Of a DNA stretch of 64,000 nucleotides, positions 12,938 through 24,117 are shown in pieces. A model generated the notes under the pieces. That model saw nothing but the letters and a program-made list of their open reading frames with translations, did not search any database and had not been told where the DNA came from. The DNA comes from Diphasiastrum complanatum (Eukaryota; Streptophyta; Lycopodiopsida; Lycopodiales; Lycopodiaceae). Positions within the stretch are counted from its first letter, which is position 1. Each line of letters begins with the position of its first letter. Location: contig CM055106.1 in NCBI GenBank assembly GCA_029204225.1, forward strand, positions 34,568,361-34,632,360, in the 5' to 3' direction. The position numbers and the translations under genes were made by a program.

Positions 12938-13735
12938 TGTGGGAAAAGTACAAAAAGGACCAAGAGTGGATTCTAATCTGATCCTCAAGAGGGATTGGTT
13001 GTCAGATTACTTGATCTATCAATCTACTTGAGATTAAGATCAATCTAGATCAATTCTAGACACAAAATCCTAACAAGAACAATCATTAATTGAAGGTAGG
13101 TGTACTTTATAGTTTCACACGTGTGAAACACTGTCTGAGTACGGACTCCAACCTGAAAATCAAGTACACATTGATAGAGTCTCAAAACAATCAAAACAAA
13201 TGTAGACAAATGGATAGAATCACTCAAAATTGCTTCCAAAACCAAGATTGGTGTCTCACATTGATTATGGCCAAATAAGCCTCTATATATACACTTCTTG
13301 GAGCTCGAGGTACTGATCATGCATCAGATCTCACACGTGTGAGGATGCCTTGTCACCATCATGCAATTTGACACTTGGATCAAAACTTTCCATTTTGGGC
13401 ATTTTTGGTCTATTTTTCTACTATATGGAGATCTTCATGGAAATCTTCTAGAAGCAAAAACTCGCCTACTTTAGCTATTTCCACACGTGTCAGTTGTCCT
13501 CTACACATGGGATGTGACACCTATTCAAAATATTTGGCTCATGCAATCATTATATTGGTGCCATGTGTCATATCTCTAGAAAACTAGTTTTTGGCCATTT
13601 TAGCCACTAGAATTTGAATTAAATCATATGTACAACATATATGATTATGGTACATGGAAAGTACACTAGTTTCACATGTGAGAACAGGCTCCACACATGT
13701 GTGTCTATCCTATATACAAGATTTTTGGCTTCTAG
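12938..13735 (-). repeat. Copia-A 5' LTR, outer end truncated
   Basis: It matches 7555-8377 along its length but loses the terminal TGTGGAAAATGC segment at about 13735, where Copia-D gag sequence resumes. It carries an 18-bp perfect palindrome centred on CACGTG (13112-13129), a second CTCACACGTGTGAG (13330-13343), and a TATA-like element near 13283. Confidence 0.85.
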
Positions 13736-14441
13736 CTTTGCATTTTTTAGAGTATCCTTTGCTTCGTCACTTGTCATTAGTGCCGTAATGAACAAGTTTG
13801 AGCTTTCACCTGTATCATCTTCATATTGATCATCATTGAATTGATGTTGATTAACATAATTGTCTTCATAATGATCATCATCAAATTGATGTTGATCATT
13901 ATAATTGTCCGCCTGCCATTTGCCTTTTCTTTGTGCTATCTCCTTTTGTTTCTTGAAGCATTCACGCTCCCAATGGCCAGGTTTGTTGCAGTACCTGCAA
14001 TTTCCAAGTTTATTTTTCTTGGAATAGCCACGTCCTTGACCTCGGTCTTGATTCCAATTGCCTCGATTCGGGCTATCATTGGCTTGCTAATGAAATTGTT
14101 GAAATGATCCCCGACTTGAGTTTCTTCCTCTCGATTGATACCTACCACGGCCAAATCTTCCACCTCATCCTCTAACTGCAAGAGCTTGATCATAGCCCCT
14201 GTTACGATGATTATAATTCTCTTGATATTGCTCTTCCTGCAACAGTAATCCACCTAGCTCTTCATAGGTTGGAAGATTCTCCCGTGTGGCAATGCTTGTC
14301 ACAAACATCTGATGTGACTCACTCGAGCTGTTCAATGTCAATTGAACGATCTCACGATCCTGTACTCGCTCTCCAACGGTAGCTAGTTGATCACAGATCT
14401 CCTTAATCTTCAATAGGTGATCGATAATAGTTGCACCATCA
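13736..14441 (-). pseudogene. Copia-D gag, C-terminal two thirds
   Basis: Read on the minus strand from 14441: HDGATIIDHLLKIKEICDQL, then REIVQLTLN and LPTYEELGGLLLQEE (gag core), an arginine/glycine-rich stretch, and a zinc knuckle CRYCNKPGHWEREC (about 13995-13955). A tail ending DEAKDTLKNAK near 13740 follows. The next codons of D (Thr-Trp-Tyr of the protease) lie at 7554, across Copia-A. The N-terminal part of gag should lie beyond Copia-C but was not recognised. In-frame stops and frameshifts are present. Confidence 0.8.
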
Positions 14442-14664
14442 TGTAGGAATCCATAATCAAGACTATTCATTAACACAAAGTATTCTCAAAGAGAAGAGAG
14501 AGATGGTTAGATGACCCTCTTGTAGAAACTTGTGGATAGCCAATATGAACTAGTTTCATACTAACTTGGGCCTAAAATATAAATGACCATGGTTACACAG
14601 ATCTTGACCTTTTGGGTCATAGTAACCTATGGCTTCTACATCATTTACATTTATTATTCTAACA
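14442..14664 (-). repeat. Copia-C 3' LTR
   Basis: A 223-bp LTR, minus-strand start TGTTAGAATAATAAATG and end TTCCTACA. AAGGAGAG, a polypurine tract, precedes it on the minus strand at 14665-14672. Its right half has no counterpart in the truncated 5' LTR. Confidence 0.85.
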
Positions 14665-14939
14665 CTCTCCTTAAATGAAAATGACATGTAGAAATGACAT
14701 GTATTCACTAAGTAAGAAAATCAGCATGTTGCTTTAAATTTAAAGCTTCACAAAGCGCTTTAAATCGAACTCTAGGCAATGCCTTAGTGAGCACATCTGC
14801 AATATTATCCTCCGTGGGACAATATTCAAGCGTGATGTCACCATTATGAAGCTTATCCCGACCAAAGTGATAGTGGATCTCGATATGCTTTGTTCTTGCA
14901 TGAAATACTGGATTTCATGCAATGGCAATAGCACTTTGA

Positions 14940-16367
14940 CTATCCGTAAATAGGAGAGTAGCTGAGGGATGGCCATGCTTCATATCGACAAGTAATTGTA
15001 CACTCCGTAGTGGCTGAAAACGTTGCTCTATATTCTGCTTCACTTGAGGATGTAGCAACGGTGGGCTGCTTCTTGCTTAACCAAGAAACTACAGAATTTT
15101 CAATGAAAAAGCAATGACCACTAGTAGAGCGTCTAGTGTCTTGATCTCCACCCCAATCCGAGTCACAAAAACCAACCAAACATGCATCATCACTAGAAGG
15201 ATAAAACAGACCAAGTGTTTTACTTCCTTGAAGATATCGAAGGATCCTCTTCAATGCTTTCCAATGTGATGTCAATGGAGCATGCATGAAATGACTCATG
15301 AGGGAAACACTATAAGATATGTCTGGTCTTGAGTTGCATGAGTAAATGTGACTTTCAACCGCTTGACAATATAGTGTAGTATCAAATGGTTCACCACCAC
15401 TTTGATTACTTAACTTCAGGCCTGTCTCAATTGGTGTAGCAACCAGCTTGCAATCTTCCACTTTGAAATGCTTCAAAATCTGCTTAATGTACTGTTGTTG
15501 GGTAATGAAGATTCCAGCCTTTCCTTGCCAAAACCCAAGACCAAGGTAGAAATGCAATTGGCCTAAATCTGATGTATCATAAACTGAAGCAAGATCAGAT
15601 TTTAAGGCTGCAATATATTGTTCATTACTACCCGTAATGATAATATCATCAACATATAGCAAAATGATGATGATAAACTCAGATGTATGCATGACATAAA
15701 GCGTAGATTCACTAGGACTGTTAGAAAACCCACGATCACAAAAGTATGTGTGTATCTTTTGATACCACATCTTTGGGGCTTGTTTTCGTCCATAGAGAGC
15801 CTTCTTGAGAAGACACACTTTGTCTTCTTGACCAGCAACCAAAAAACCAGCAGGTTGCTGAAGGTAAACTTCCTCATTAAGATCACCATTGAGGAAGGCT
15901 GTCTTTATGTCAAGTTGGTGCATACGCCAACTATGATGGGCCGCCAAAGCAATGACTATCCTTACGATAGTTATTCGTGCAGTAGGTGCAAAAGTTTCCT
16001 CATAATCAATGCCCTCCTTTTGCGCATAACCTTTGGCAACAAGTCTTGCCTTGTATCTTTCAACAATACCATCGGACTTGTACTTGATCTTATAAACCCA
16101 TTTACAGCCAATTGCTTTCTTTCCATGTGTAAGATCAACAAGAACCCATGTTTGGTTCTTTATGAGTGAGTCATACTCCTCTTTCATCGCGTCTTCCCAA
16201 CATTTTACTCCTCTGGCCTGCTCATAAAAAACAGGTTCTATTGCACTATCCTCAATAGATGTAAGAGCCAAATCAGAAAAATCAGCAAATTCCACTGATT
16301 TAGATGAGGCACAAGTTGTCTTTCCTTCATAGAAGCGGTTCACTTTGTTGTCCTGCAAAGTCTGCAA
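14940..16367 (-). pseudogene. Copia-C reverse transcriptase and RNase H
   Basis: A minus-strand open frame of 475 codons, the best-preserved polymerase in the window. Residues include CWEDAMKEEYDSLIKNQTW, CKWVYKIKYKSDGI, FAPTARITIVR, QLDIKTAFLNGD, KALYGRKQAP and the catalytic LLYVDDIIITGSN (near 15660-15620). YLGLGFW and an RNase H domain (GFCDSDWGGDQDTRRSTSG, VVSWLSKKQPTVATSSSEAEY) follow. The YVDD box is intact. In KALYGRKQAP an Arg replaces the usual Leu, probably decay. The C-terminus ends in unrelated residues after a frameshift near 15000. Confidence 0.9.
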
Positions 16368-16547
16368 TAGCCATTTAAGGACTGGTTTAGGCTGTCCAAC
16401 AACCTTACTTTGATCAACGCTTTGCTATCCAAAGTGATCTGAACTATCAACACTTTGTTGTCCAAAGTGCTCTGAAATTGGACTATGTTGTCCAAAGTTT
16501 TCAACAGGTCATTCTTTATAAATTTGCTCCTCTTGATGAATTATGGG

Positions 16548-17129
16548 CTATTTGCTTGAAGAACCAGTGGGCTGTCCATTAGAGGATGATGGCAGTCCCT
16601 CCCCTTCAACATTAGATGATGATACCAAATATGGAAACACTTCAACATGGTCATCTTGGGGGATGTCCCCTTTCATTACATGAATGGGCGCAAGATCATA
16701 GGAGTTCTTCTCATCAAAATGAACATCACGACTCACTATGATTTTGTTAGTATCCACATTAAACAATCTATAGCCTTTACTTTCACTACTATAGCCCATA
16801 AAAATGCATTTTACTCCTTTATCATCTAGTTTGGATCTTAGCTTATCGAGAATAAATGCATAAGCCGTGCAACCAAAAGTGCGAATGTGAGAAACTGATG
16901 GCTTCTTACCATACCAAACTTCATAAGGAGTCAAAATCTTCAAGGCTTTAGTCGGACACCGATTACTAATGTATGTCGCCGTAATAACCGCTTCAGCCCA
17001 AAACTTGTGGGGAACGCCCTTTGCCTTAAGCATGCAACGAGCCATCTCCATGATTGTGCGATTTTTTTTCTCAACAACACCATTTTGTTGTGGTCTGTAA
17101 GGTGTAGTCATTTGATGTAGAATGCCTTG
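16548..17129 (-). pseudogene. Copia-C integrase, C-terminal part
   Basis: Minus-strand codons starting at the Gypsy-B1 boundary read GILHQMTTPYRPQQNGVV, then KKNRTIMEMARCML, WAEAVITATYISNRCPTKAL, PYEVWYGKKPSVSHIRTFGC and the C-terminal DVHFDEKNS region. The catalytic Glu region precedes KKNRT. The N-terminal half of the same domain lies at 22280-22795. When the gypsy element and its duplicated pentamer are excluded, the codons either side of the gap join in frame. Confidence 0.88.
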
Positions 17130-17594
17130 AGTTACGGACTACAGGATACAGGCCTAATGGACTACTCTACATATATTCTGCAGGCCTCTTTAAATTTACT
17201 GTTGGTTATGTATATTTCTGGTTACGTATTTTATATTAGTTATGTACAGGCCCCAGAGCCTTTTTATATGCATATGACCCGCACTGGGTCCTTTTTTATG
17301 ACATTGATTGGCCTTGGGCCCTTATTATATGGTTATATGTGGAGTGGGGGCCCATAGGAGGGCACACTATATTCCCTCCACATTTTGCCTCCCTTTACTT
17401 TTGAATTCCTATTTTAGGGTTCATTGGTAGGGTATTTATAGGGGCATTTGTACACTCATTTTTCAGATTATTGATTGGTATTTCTTGGTCTCTTCATGGG
17501 ATAACCTATTGTCTTGTCTATTGCTTGTAGGGCTTTAGTCTATTGCTGTCTTTTATGCTTCATTGATTCAACACCTGAGATTTTGATTATAACT
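17130..17594 (+). repeat. Gypsy-B1 5' LTR
   Basis: A 465-bp LTR running from AGTTACGGAC to TTATAACT. The ends form a 5-bp inverted repeat AGTTA/TAACT and not the usual TG/CA. A TATA-like TATTTATAGGGG lies near 17437. Confidence 0.88.
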
Positions 17595-17606
17595 TGGTAT
17601 CAGAGC
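17595..17606 (+). other. Gypsy-B1 primer-binding site
   Basis: TGGTATCAGAGC starts at the very next base after the LTR end TAACT. It is the standard complement of plant initiator-Met tRNA. Confidence 0.9.
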
Positions 17607-18264
17607 ACTTTCCTTATTGCTGAATTTCAGATCTGATTTTTTGATTGGGTGCCCATTTTCCTTGCTGATTTTTCTCTCTTTGCTGAGGGCTTTTGTCTCT
17701 TTGCTTTAGCAACATTCAGCACAGTTTGGAGGAGGACCAACTCCCATCAAAGCATTTTCCTTGGCGGAGCTTTAGCAGAGAGTTAGCGGAAGTACTTCCG
17801 GTAAATTTGGCGGCCGGAAAAAAAAAATTGGACAGATTATTTCCGGCGCCCAAGTTCCAAATCTTTTTCTCTCTTTTTTTTGAATCCTCCATTTGATTCA
17901 AGGAGAGGATTCTCAGCCATTTTTTCAGCATTGATTTGAGGTTGTCCATCGCCCTATTTCATCACGTTTTCCACAGATTTCCAGCCATATTTTCAGCATT
18001 GATTGGAGGTAGTCCAGCGCCCACTTTCATTCTCCTTGTGGTCACATTTTTCAGCCAGCTCTTCGCACATGCTTGGAGCTCTATCGAGAGGTATCTTTTC
18101 TAGTTTTTCCTTGCTTTCCACACCTTTTCTTGACATTTGTCATTTTCTTTCTTGCTCTTAGTGTCGTTTGTGTACCTAAAGCGTATTTCGGCTGACGACA
18201 AAAGTCCGCTCCCTCCGATATTAAGCTTTTCTTACACTCTCCTCACTTCCTGCATTCCTTGACC
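17607..18264 (+). other. Gypsy-B1 leader
   Basis: About 660 bp between PBS and gag. It includes a direct repeat of a phrase like TTTTCAGCATTGATT...GAGG (near 17920-17940 and 17988-18008). Gypsy-B2 has three related copies at 57520-57710 (complement). No coding frame is credible. Confidence 0.5.
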
Positions 18265-19436
18265 ATGGATACTTCCCCTACATCTTCTGAGCCTCGCATA
18301 CCGTCTTCCACTTACCTTGACGAAGTACGGCATGAATTCCGAGATCATCTTAGGGAAGCCTTGAGTGATGTATGCACTGATTTACGCCAGGAGTTACGAG
18401 AGACGTTCACAGCACTCCGCCTAGCGATGACTGATCCTCAGTGGCTTATTTGACAACGCGACATCTTTCGCATTTTATCTCACACTGGTGACTTGGCTAC
18501 TTATATGACATGGTTTACAGAGCTTTCCTATCTATTCCCAGATATTTCTACATTGGAGATCATCTCTCGCTACGTTGCTGGTCTACGAGGCGCACTTAGG
18601 TATGATGTTTCTTCTTTTTTTTCACTCATTCTTTCTCACGCCATCTCCCTTGCTACCGCACTGTAGCACAAGTACTCTCCCATCTCTTCCTCTATTTCTC
18701 ATCCTTCGCATTCTTTCACACGTCCTATTTTTTCCTCTCCACCTCTGCTAGTCCCACATCTGTCAGTTTACCTTCGTCCACTCTTCCTTTTGCACCACAT
18801 CCTCTTTTTTCTCTTCGTCCTGTTTTTGTTCGTCGCTACTCATAGCCTGAGATGTCTGAGATCTGTGAGAAGCACTTATGTTTCAACTGTAAGAGTCCTG
18901 ATCATATCGCCCGTGATTGCCGACAACCTGCCACTGCTACTGCCGTCTATTTCCATGATGCTGACACACCTAATAATAGTCCTGATTTTGCCATATGCCT
19001 TCATATTCTTGATGATGACCCACCTGTTGATCAGTTTGCCACACCCATTGAGATTGTTCCTGATCCCCCTGATCTAGCTGTATGCCATGCTCAGCTTGCT
19101 TATGCTACTTGGGCCGGTAAGCTGGGTCCACGTCATATCTGTCTTCGCGTACATAATACTGGTCGTGAGTTTATTGCCCTTGTTGACACGGGTAGCACTC
19201 ACTCGTTTCTCAGCAGTCATATTACTACACGCATTCGTGCTATGCCAGTCATTATGCCTCATCCTCTGCATGTTGAGGTTGCCAGCGCACACTCTTTTCC
19301 TAGCACGCAGATGTATCAGCAGCTTTCATATCATATTGGAGACTTCCTTGGTCAGGCAAATTTTCATATTATTCCACTTACACGGGACGATCTTATCCTC
19401 GGTGCTGATTGGTTGCATCCCTTGGTGCAGTTACAG
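18265..19436 (+). pseudogene. Gypsy-B1 gag and protease
   Basis: The ATG at 18265 opens MDTSPTSSEPRIPSSTYLDE, the gag N-terminus also found in Gypsy-B2. A large part of the gag core is missing after 18400, where the frame jumps straight to LRLAMTDPQWLI and then a stop. The zinc knuckle CFNCKSPDHIARDC is at about 18876-18917 and the aspartic protease site FIALVDTGSTHSFLS at about 19170-19214, ending with LILGADW. A one-base loss near 19412, compared with B2, shifts the frame before the reverse transcriptase. Confidence 0.85.
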
Positions 19437-20353
19437 TAGACCTCCAACATCAGACATTGACATTCTCTCATGATGGTACTCAGTATAAATTTTTCGGTAT
19501 TGATTCTTGGCAGGACTATCAGCTTATTTATGAAAAGCAGTTCATACGGAGCCTCTCGAAGGCCCACTATGCGACTATTCTTTCTGTTCAGCCAGTTCAG
19601 CCTATTGCGGATGCACCACCTTTGCCACAGGTATTTTCTGAACTATTGCGTGAATTTGAGCATGTTTTTAGAGAGCCGACTCAGTTACCACCTTTACGAG
19701 ATGTCAACCACCATATAGACCTTGTTTCCTCTGCATCACCTCCTTCTTGTCCTCCTTTTTTTATGTCTATTGTTGAGCGCGAGGAAGTCCAGCATCAGGT
19801 GTCTGATTTATTACGTCAAGGCCTTATTGTTCCTAGCCACAGTCCTTTTGGTGCTCCTGTTTTACTTGTTGATAAGAAGGATGGTACTAAACGTCTATGT
19901 ATTGATTATCGTGCTTTAAATAAACTTACTATCTGTAATCAGTACCCTATCCCTCATGTGGATGACCTGTTTGACCAATTAGGCCAAGCCAAGATCTTTT
20001 CTAAACTTGACCTCCGTTCCGGTTATCACCAGATTCATATGCATCCTCCTGATGAGCACAAGACAGCTTTCCGTATCCACTTTGGTCTGTATGAGTTTCG
20101 TGTCCTTCCTTTTGGTGTTACCAATGGCCCGCCCACTTTTCAGAATGTCATGAGTAACATCTTTCGTCCTCTGCTTGGAAAGTGTGTCGTTGTTTATTTT
20201 GACGATATCCTCATTTATAGCACCACTCTCTCTCTTCATGTTCAACACGTTCGTTCTGTTTTTGTTTTGTTAGTTACTCGTCATCTGTATGCTAAACGTT
20301 CTAAATGTTCTTTTGTTGTTGTACAAATCGAGTTTTTGGGCTTCTTTGTCTAA
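19409..20353 (+). pseudogene. Gypsy-B1 reverse transcriptase
   Basis: A continuous frame of about 314 codons. After a protease-RT linker come [63 protein letters not shown] and the catalytic VVYFDDILIYS (about 20188-20220). This is a Ty3/gypsy palm with the FDD box intact. The frame stops at 20353 after EFLGFFV, just at the thumb. This region is precisely what Gypsy-B2 lacks. Confidence 0.9.
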
Positions 20354-21608
20354 TGGTACTGTTCGTCTCGATCCTTGTAAGGTCCATTCTATTCTTTCAT
20401 GGCCTGTGCCTACTGATGTTCTTGCTATCCATCTTCGTAAACCAGTTGCTCATTTTGCCACTCTTGCAACTCCTTTGCATGCTCTGTTGAAAAAGGAAAC
20501 TTCGTTTGCTTGGACTCCCACATATCAGTCAGCTTTTGATACTTTAAAGGTTAAGCTTACCACTGCCCCTGTTTTATGTCTTCCAGATTTTTCCCAGCGT
20601 TTTGCTGTTGAGACTGATGCTAGTTCCACATGATTAGGTGCTTTGTTACGTCAGCGTCAGTGTGTTATTGCATATGAATCTCATTGCCTTCATTTGTATG
20701 AGTAATGCTATTCCACTCATGAAAAAGAGTTGCTTGCTATCATTTTTGCTTTAAAGAAGTGGCGTCATTATCTGTATCATGTTCCGTTTGATGTTTTTAC
20801 TGATCACCAGTCACTTCATTATTTGTATACACTTATTATAAGCCTGGTAAAAGTAACGCTACTGTTGATGCTTTGTCTCGTTTACCTGCTCTTATTTACA
20901 ATCTTGTTACGTCTCCCCACTCTTGGTATGATGATCTTCCTCAAGCTTATGCCACATGTCCAGACTTTCGTTCTCGTCTGCCTCTCGTCCTTCCTCTCAC
21001 CCTCACCAGGTTTATTCCATTGTTAATCATCGTTTGTTTCAGTATGGTTCATTATGTATTCCCAGCTCTCTCGACATACGTCCACAGCTCCTTCTTGATG
21101 CCCATTCCTCTCCTGTTGGTGGCCATTTTGGTTTTCATAAGTCCTTGTTCCATTTGAAAGAACATTTTTATTGGACTTCCATGAACCGTGAGCTTTCCCA
21201 CCTTATTCATACTTGTGATTTTTGGCTTCATAACAAGTAGTCCCGTGAAAAACCTGGCGATCTCCTTCAAAGTTGGCCTATTCCTTCCCGCCAGTTGACT
21301 GATATATCTATGGACTTCATTTTAGGTCTTCCCTGTACTCAGCGTGGTCATGACTCTTGTCTGGTGGTAGTTAATAGGTTTTCTAAACAAGCTCATTTCA
21401 TACCAGTCAGACATACTATTACAACAGAGCATTGTGGTCGTATATTTATTTCTGATATTTTTCGCTTACATGGTCTCCCACGATCTATACTTACTGATCG
21501 GGATTCCAAGTTAACATCAGGGTTTTGGACAGAGCTTATGCGTATCTTGGATGTTAGGATACTTATGGGCACTACTTATCATTCTTCTGCGGATGGTCAG
21601 TCTGAGGT
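20354..21608 (+). pseudogene. Gypsy-B1 RNase H and integrase remnants
   Basis: RNase H pieces appear as [29 protein letters not shown], then, after stops, KELLAIIFALKKWRHYL-type and TDHQSLHYLYT. A deletion of about 70 bp near 20830 removes sequence present in B2. Integrase follows with SPVGGHFGFHKSLF and LSHLIHTCDF (zinc finger; one Cys changed to Trp at CDFW), DISMDFILGLPCTQRGHDS, ILTDRDSKLTSGFW and HSSADGQSEV. At 21608 it jumps to the element's 3' end, so the rest of integrase and the chromodomain are absent. Several stops are present. Confidence 0.85.
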
Positions 21609-21810
21609 GAGCCCATTGATGTTTTTTATCATACCCCTATCCTGGCTGATCAGGCTCGATCACTTGCAGCTACCATTGCTTCTCGGGATGCTCCGGCTTC
21701 TCTTGATGTTCCTTTCTCAGATGGGATATCTTGATGCAGTATTTTTCTCTGGCACTGGTTCTTATCTTATTTTGCCTACATTGGGGGCAATGTCCTTTAT
21801 AGCCAGGGAG

Positions 21811-22274
21811 AATTACGGACTACTAGATACAGGCCTACTGGGCTACTCTGCATATATTACACATGCCTCTTTACATTTACTGTTGGTTATGTATATTTGT
21901 GGTTACGCATTTTATATTAGTCATGTACAGCCCCAGAGCCTTTTTATATGCTTATGACCCGCACGGGGTCCTTTTTTATGACATTGACTGGCCTTGGGCC
22001 CTTATTATATGGTTATATGTGGAGTGGGGGCCCGTAGGAGGGCGCACTATTTTCCCTCCACATTTTGCCTCCCTTTACTTTTGAATTCCTATTGTAGGGT
22101 TCATTGGTAGGGTATTTATAGGGGCATTTGTACACTCATTTTCCAGATTATTGATTGATATTGCTTGGGCTCTTCGTGGGAGAACCTATTGTCTTGTCTA
22201 TTGCTTGTAGGGCTTTAGTCTATTGTTGTCTTTTATGCTTCATTGATTCAACACCTGAGATTTTGATCATAACT
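21811..22274 (+). repeat. Gypsy-B1 3' LTR
   Basis: A 464-bp LTR beginning AATTACGGAC (one change from AGTTACGGAC) and ending CATAACT. It directly follows the purine-rich CCAGGGAG at 21803-21810. Confidence 0.88.
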
Positions 22275-22279
22275 CCTTT

Positions 22280-22795
22280 GCTTTGAAGAAACGTACCGAA
22301 CGTAATTTTAATGTATTCCCCTCCTCGGTCGGTACGTAGTATCTTTAAAGTATGCCCAAATTGATTTTCTATCATAGCTAAGCGTTTAAAAACTTCAGAT
22401 TTTGCCTTCATAGGAAAGATCCATGTAAACCTTGAAAAATCATCAATAAAAGTAACGAAGTACTTGCATTTACCAATGGATTCCGTCCTCATTGGACCCC
22501 ATACATCACTATGAATTAAGGCAAACTTATCACCAACTTTGATAGTCCCATCAATAGGAAAAGGCTTCCGTTGAAACTTACCAAGTATGCATCTTTCGCA
22601 TACATGTCCTTCGGGATGCTCCATATTTGGAATGTCTTCCACCATGTTGAATTTCTTCAACATATTCAAACTTTCAAAATTGAGGTGCCCGTACTTGGCA
22701 TGCCATAGTATAGCCAACTCAAATGCATGTGAATTAGTAGCAACAAGACCAAAGGATGTCAAAGCTTTAAGTTCATAACTATCCAACAAAAACAA
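22280..22795 (-). pseudogene. Copia-C GAG-pre-integrase and integrase N-terminal part
   Basis: The minus strand reads LWHAKYGHLNFESLNML and CERCILGKFQRKPFP (HHCC zinc finger), then the catalytic core LIHSDVWGPMRTESIG, YFVTFIDDFSRFTW and LRTDRGGEY. It ends at FLQSKG, where Gypsy-B1 interrupts it. The reading frame continues at 17129 with GILHQ. Role: cDNA integration. Confidence 0.88.
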
Positions 22796-22811
22796 ACTCC
22801 CGAAGCAACAA

Positions 22812-23199
22812 TTAAAAGTGATCTCTTTGGGCTTTTATAAGACATTTGTCTTCTTTAAATTCTACAATTAATCCTTGATTCATGATTGTAGAGACCGAAA
22901 TGAGATTTTTCTTAATCTTAGGAACATAAAGTACATTTCGAATGTACTTTTCTTCTCCATTGGGAAGAATGACAATGCCTTCAATTGGATAGGAGGTGTT
23001 GTCAACACCTTGAACCTTGCTTCCATCTTTGATTTTCATAAGCTTTGTGAAGACATCTCATGGCGTGTAGCTCCGCTATCAATCACCCAATCAATGGTAG
23101 AAAAAACAGCAACCTGCAAAGCTAAAGTAGTGTTGTTTTATGCTGAAAAACCAGCAAGTCGAGAAGTGGTAAAAATCTCATTTTGATTAGAAATGAGAT
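22812..23199 (-). pseudogene. Copia-C protease region
   Basis: The minus strand shows WVIDSGATRHEM around 23085-23050 (protease active site) and then VLYVPKIKKNLISVSTIMNQ, the standard segment before the pre-integrase zinc finger. Frameshifts near 22810 and 23050 and stops break it. Confidence 0.75.
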
Positions 23200-24117
23200 T
23201 GTTAGTGACAAAAGCAAAATCACCATTGAAAGGATCATCCTCCTTTTGATGTTCTAATGAAATCATGGCTGTATTTGTATCAATAGCTTTCTCTTTATCC
23301 TTAGTAAGCTTCATCCTACATTCCTTTATGTGGTGCCCAAACTTTTTACAATAATGGCACTTACCCTTCTTTTTGGATCCTTGATCTTGGCCTTCCTTGG
23401 AAGAAGAAGACTTACCTTTTCACTTGCCCTTGCCTTTGCCTTTGGTGAAGAAGGCTTGATCTTCTTGTTCACCAAAATTAATCTTTGTTTGCTCTTCTTG
23501 GATAAGTAAGCCAACAAGCTCTTCAAAGGAGATTTGTTGTCCCCTAAGAGATATGCTTAAAGTAGACACAAATGGAAGATAGGAATGAGAAATGAATTAA
23601 GAGTAATTGAAACAAATTGAGAGTTCTCGACAATTTCATCAATGCTAAGAAGCTCTTCATGAAGATCCTTGATCTTCATTAAGTGATTTGAAAGCGTATC
23701 ACCCTCTTGCATCTTCAATGTTGAGAGTTGATTACGTAGAAAAAGCACTTTCATCGTATTCTTCACTTGGAACATCTTGGCAAGTACTTCGCAAGCACTC
23801 TTGAAAGTCTTGCATGATCGAATGTGAGGTAGGATTGATCTCTTCACGGATAGCGCTATGACCAAATGTGCTTGTGCGTCATGTCGATCCCACTTCTTTT
23901 GTTCTTCGGAAGACACCTCCACATATGTTGAAGAAGTAGCTCTTGACGGTGTAGTAGGTGCCAAACTAGGTGGCCTCTCTTCATCACCACTTACAACTTC
24001 AAACAAACCTTTAGCAATAAGGAGGTTTTTGATCATGTAGCACCACAAGGAGAAATTAGTTCCATCCAACCTATCTTCACTGAACAAAGAACTTATAGAT
24101 TCAGATTCTCTAGCCAT
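23200..24117 (-). pseudogene. Copia-C gag
   Basis: The ATG at 24117 on the minus strand opens MARESESISSLFSEDRLDG, followed by NFSLWCYMIKNLLIAKGLFE, the gag opening of tobacco Tnt1/Tork-like copia elements. The core includes KKWDRHDAQAHLVIAL, VLFLRNQLSTLKMQEGDTL and HLMKIKDLHEELLSID. After a frameshift near 23560 come FEELVGLLIQEEQ, a lysine-rich linker with one stop, and the zinc knuckle CHYCKKFGHHIKEC (about 23360-23320). Confidence 0.85.

Larger units (their letters stand above)
7555..13735 (-). mobile_element. Copia-A, near-complete element inserted in Copia-D
   Basis: It is bounded by an 823-bp 3' LTR (7555-8377) and a 5' LTR (12938-about 13735) that has lost some 35-40 bp at its outer end. 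In minus-strand order it carries PBS, leader, gag, zinc knuckle/protease, integrase, reverse transcriptase/RNase H and PPT. Gag (14441-13736) and protease (7554) of Copia-D read directly into the two sides, so A landed inside the D coding region. The left flank is CCAGG; the right-hand duplicate appears lost with the truncated LTR end. Several frameshifts and stops make it non-autonomous. Confidence 0.85.
17130..22274 (+). mobile_element. Gypsy-B1, chromovirus-type LTR element inside Copia-C integrase
   Basis: A 5,145-bp + strand element. The LTRs are 17130-17594 and 21811-22274, the PBS abuts the 5' LTR, and a purine tract CCAGGGAG abuts the 3' LTR. The flanking pentamers are CCTTG (17125-17129) and CCTTT (22275-22279), a 5-bp target duplication with one change. 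Gag, protease, RT, part of RNase H and part of integrase are present; the integrase end and chromodomain are deleted. It is a close relative of Gypsy-B2 at 52688. Confidence 0.9.

Noticed and set aside
13826-14107. + strand hydrophobic frame antisense to Copia-D gag
   Set aside because: Shadow of the gag zinc-knuckle region on the other strand.
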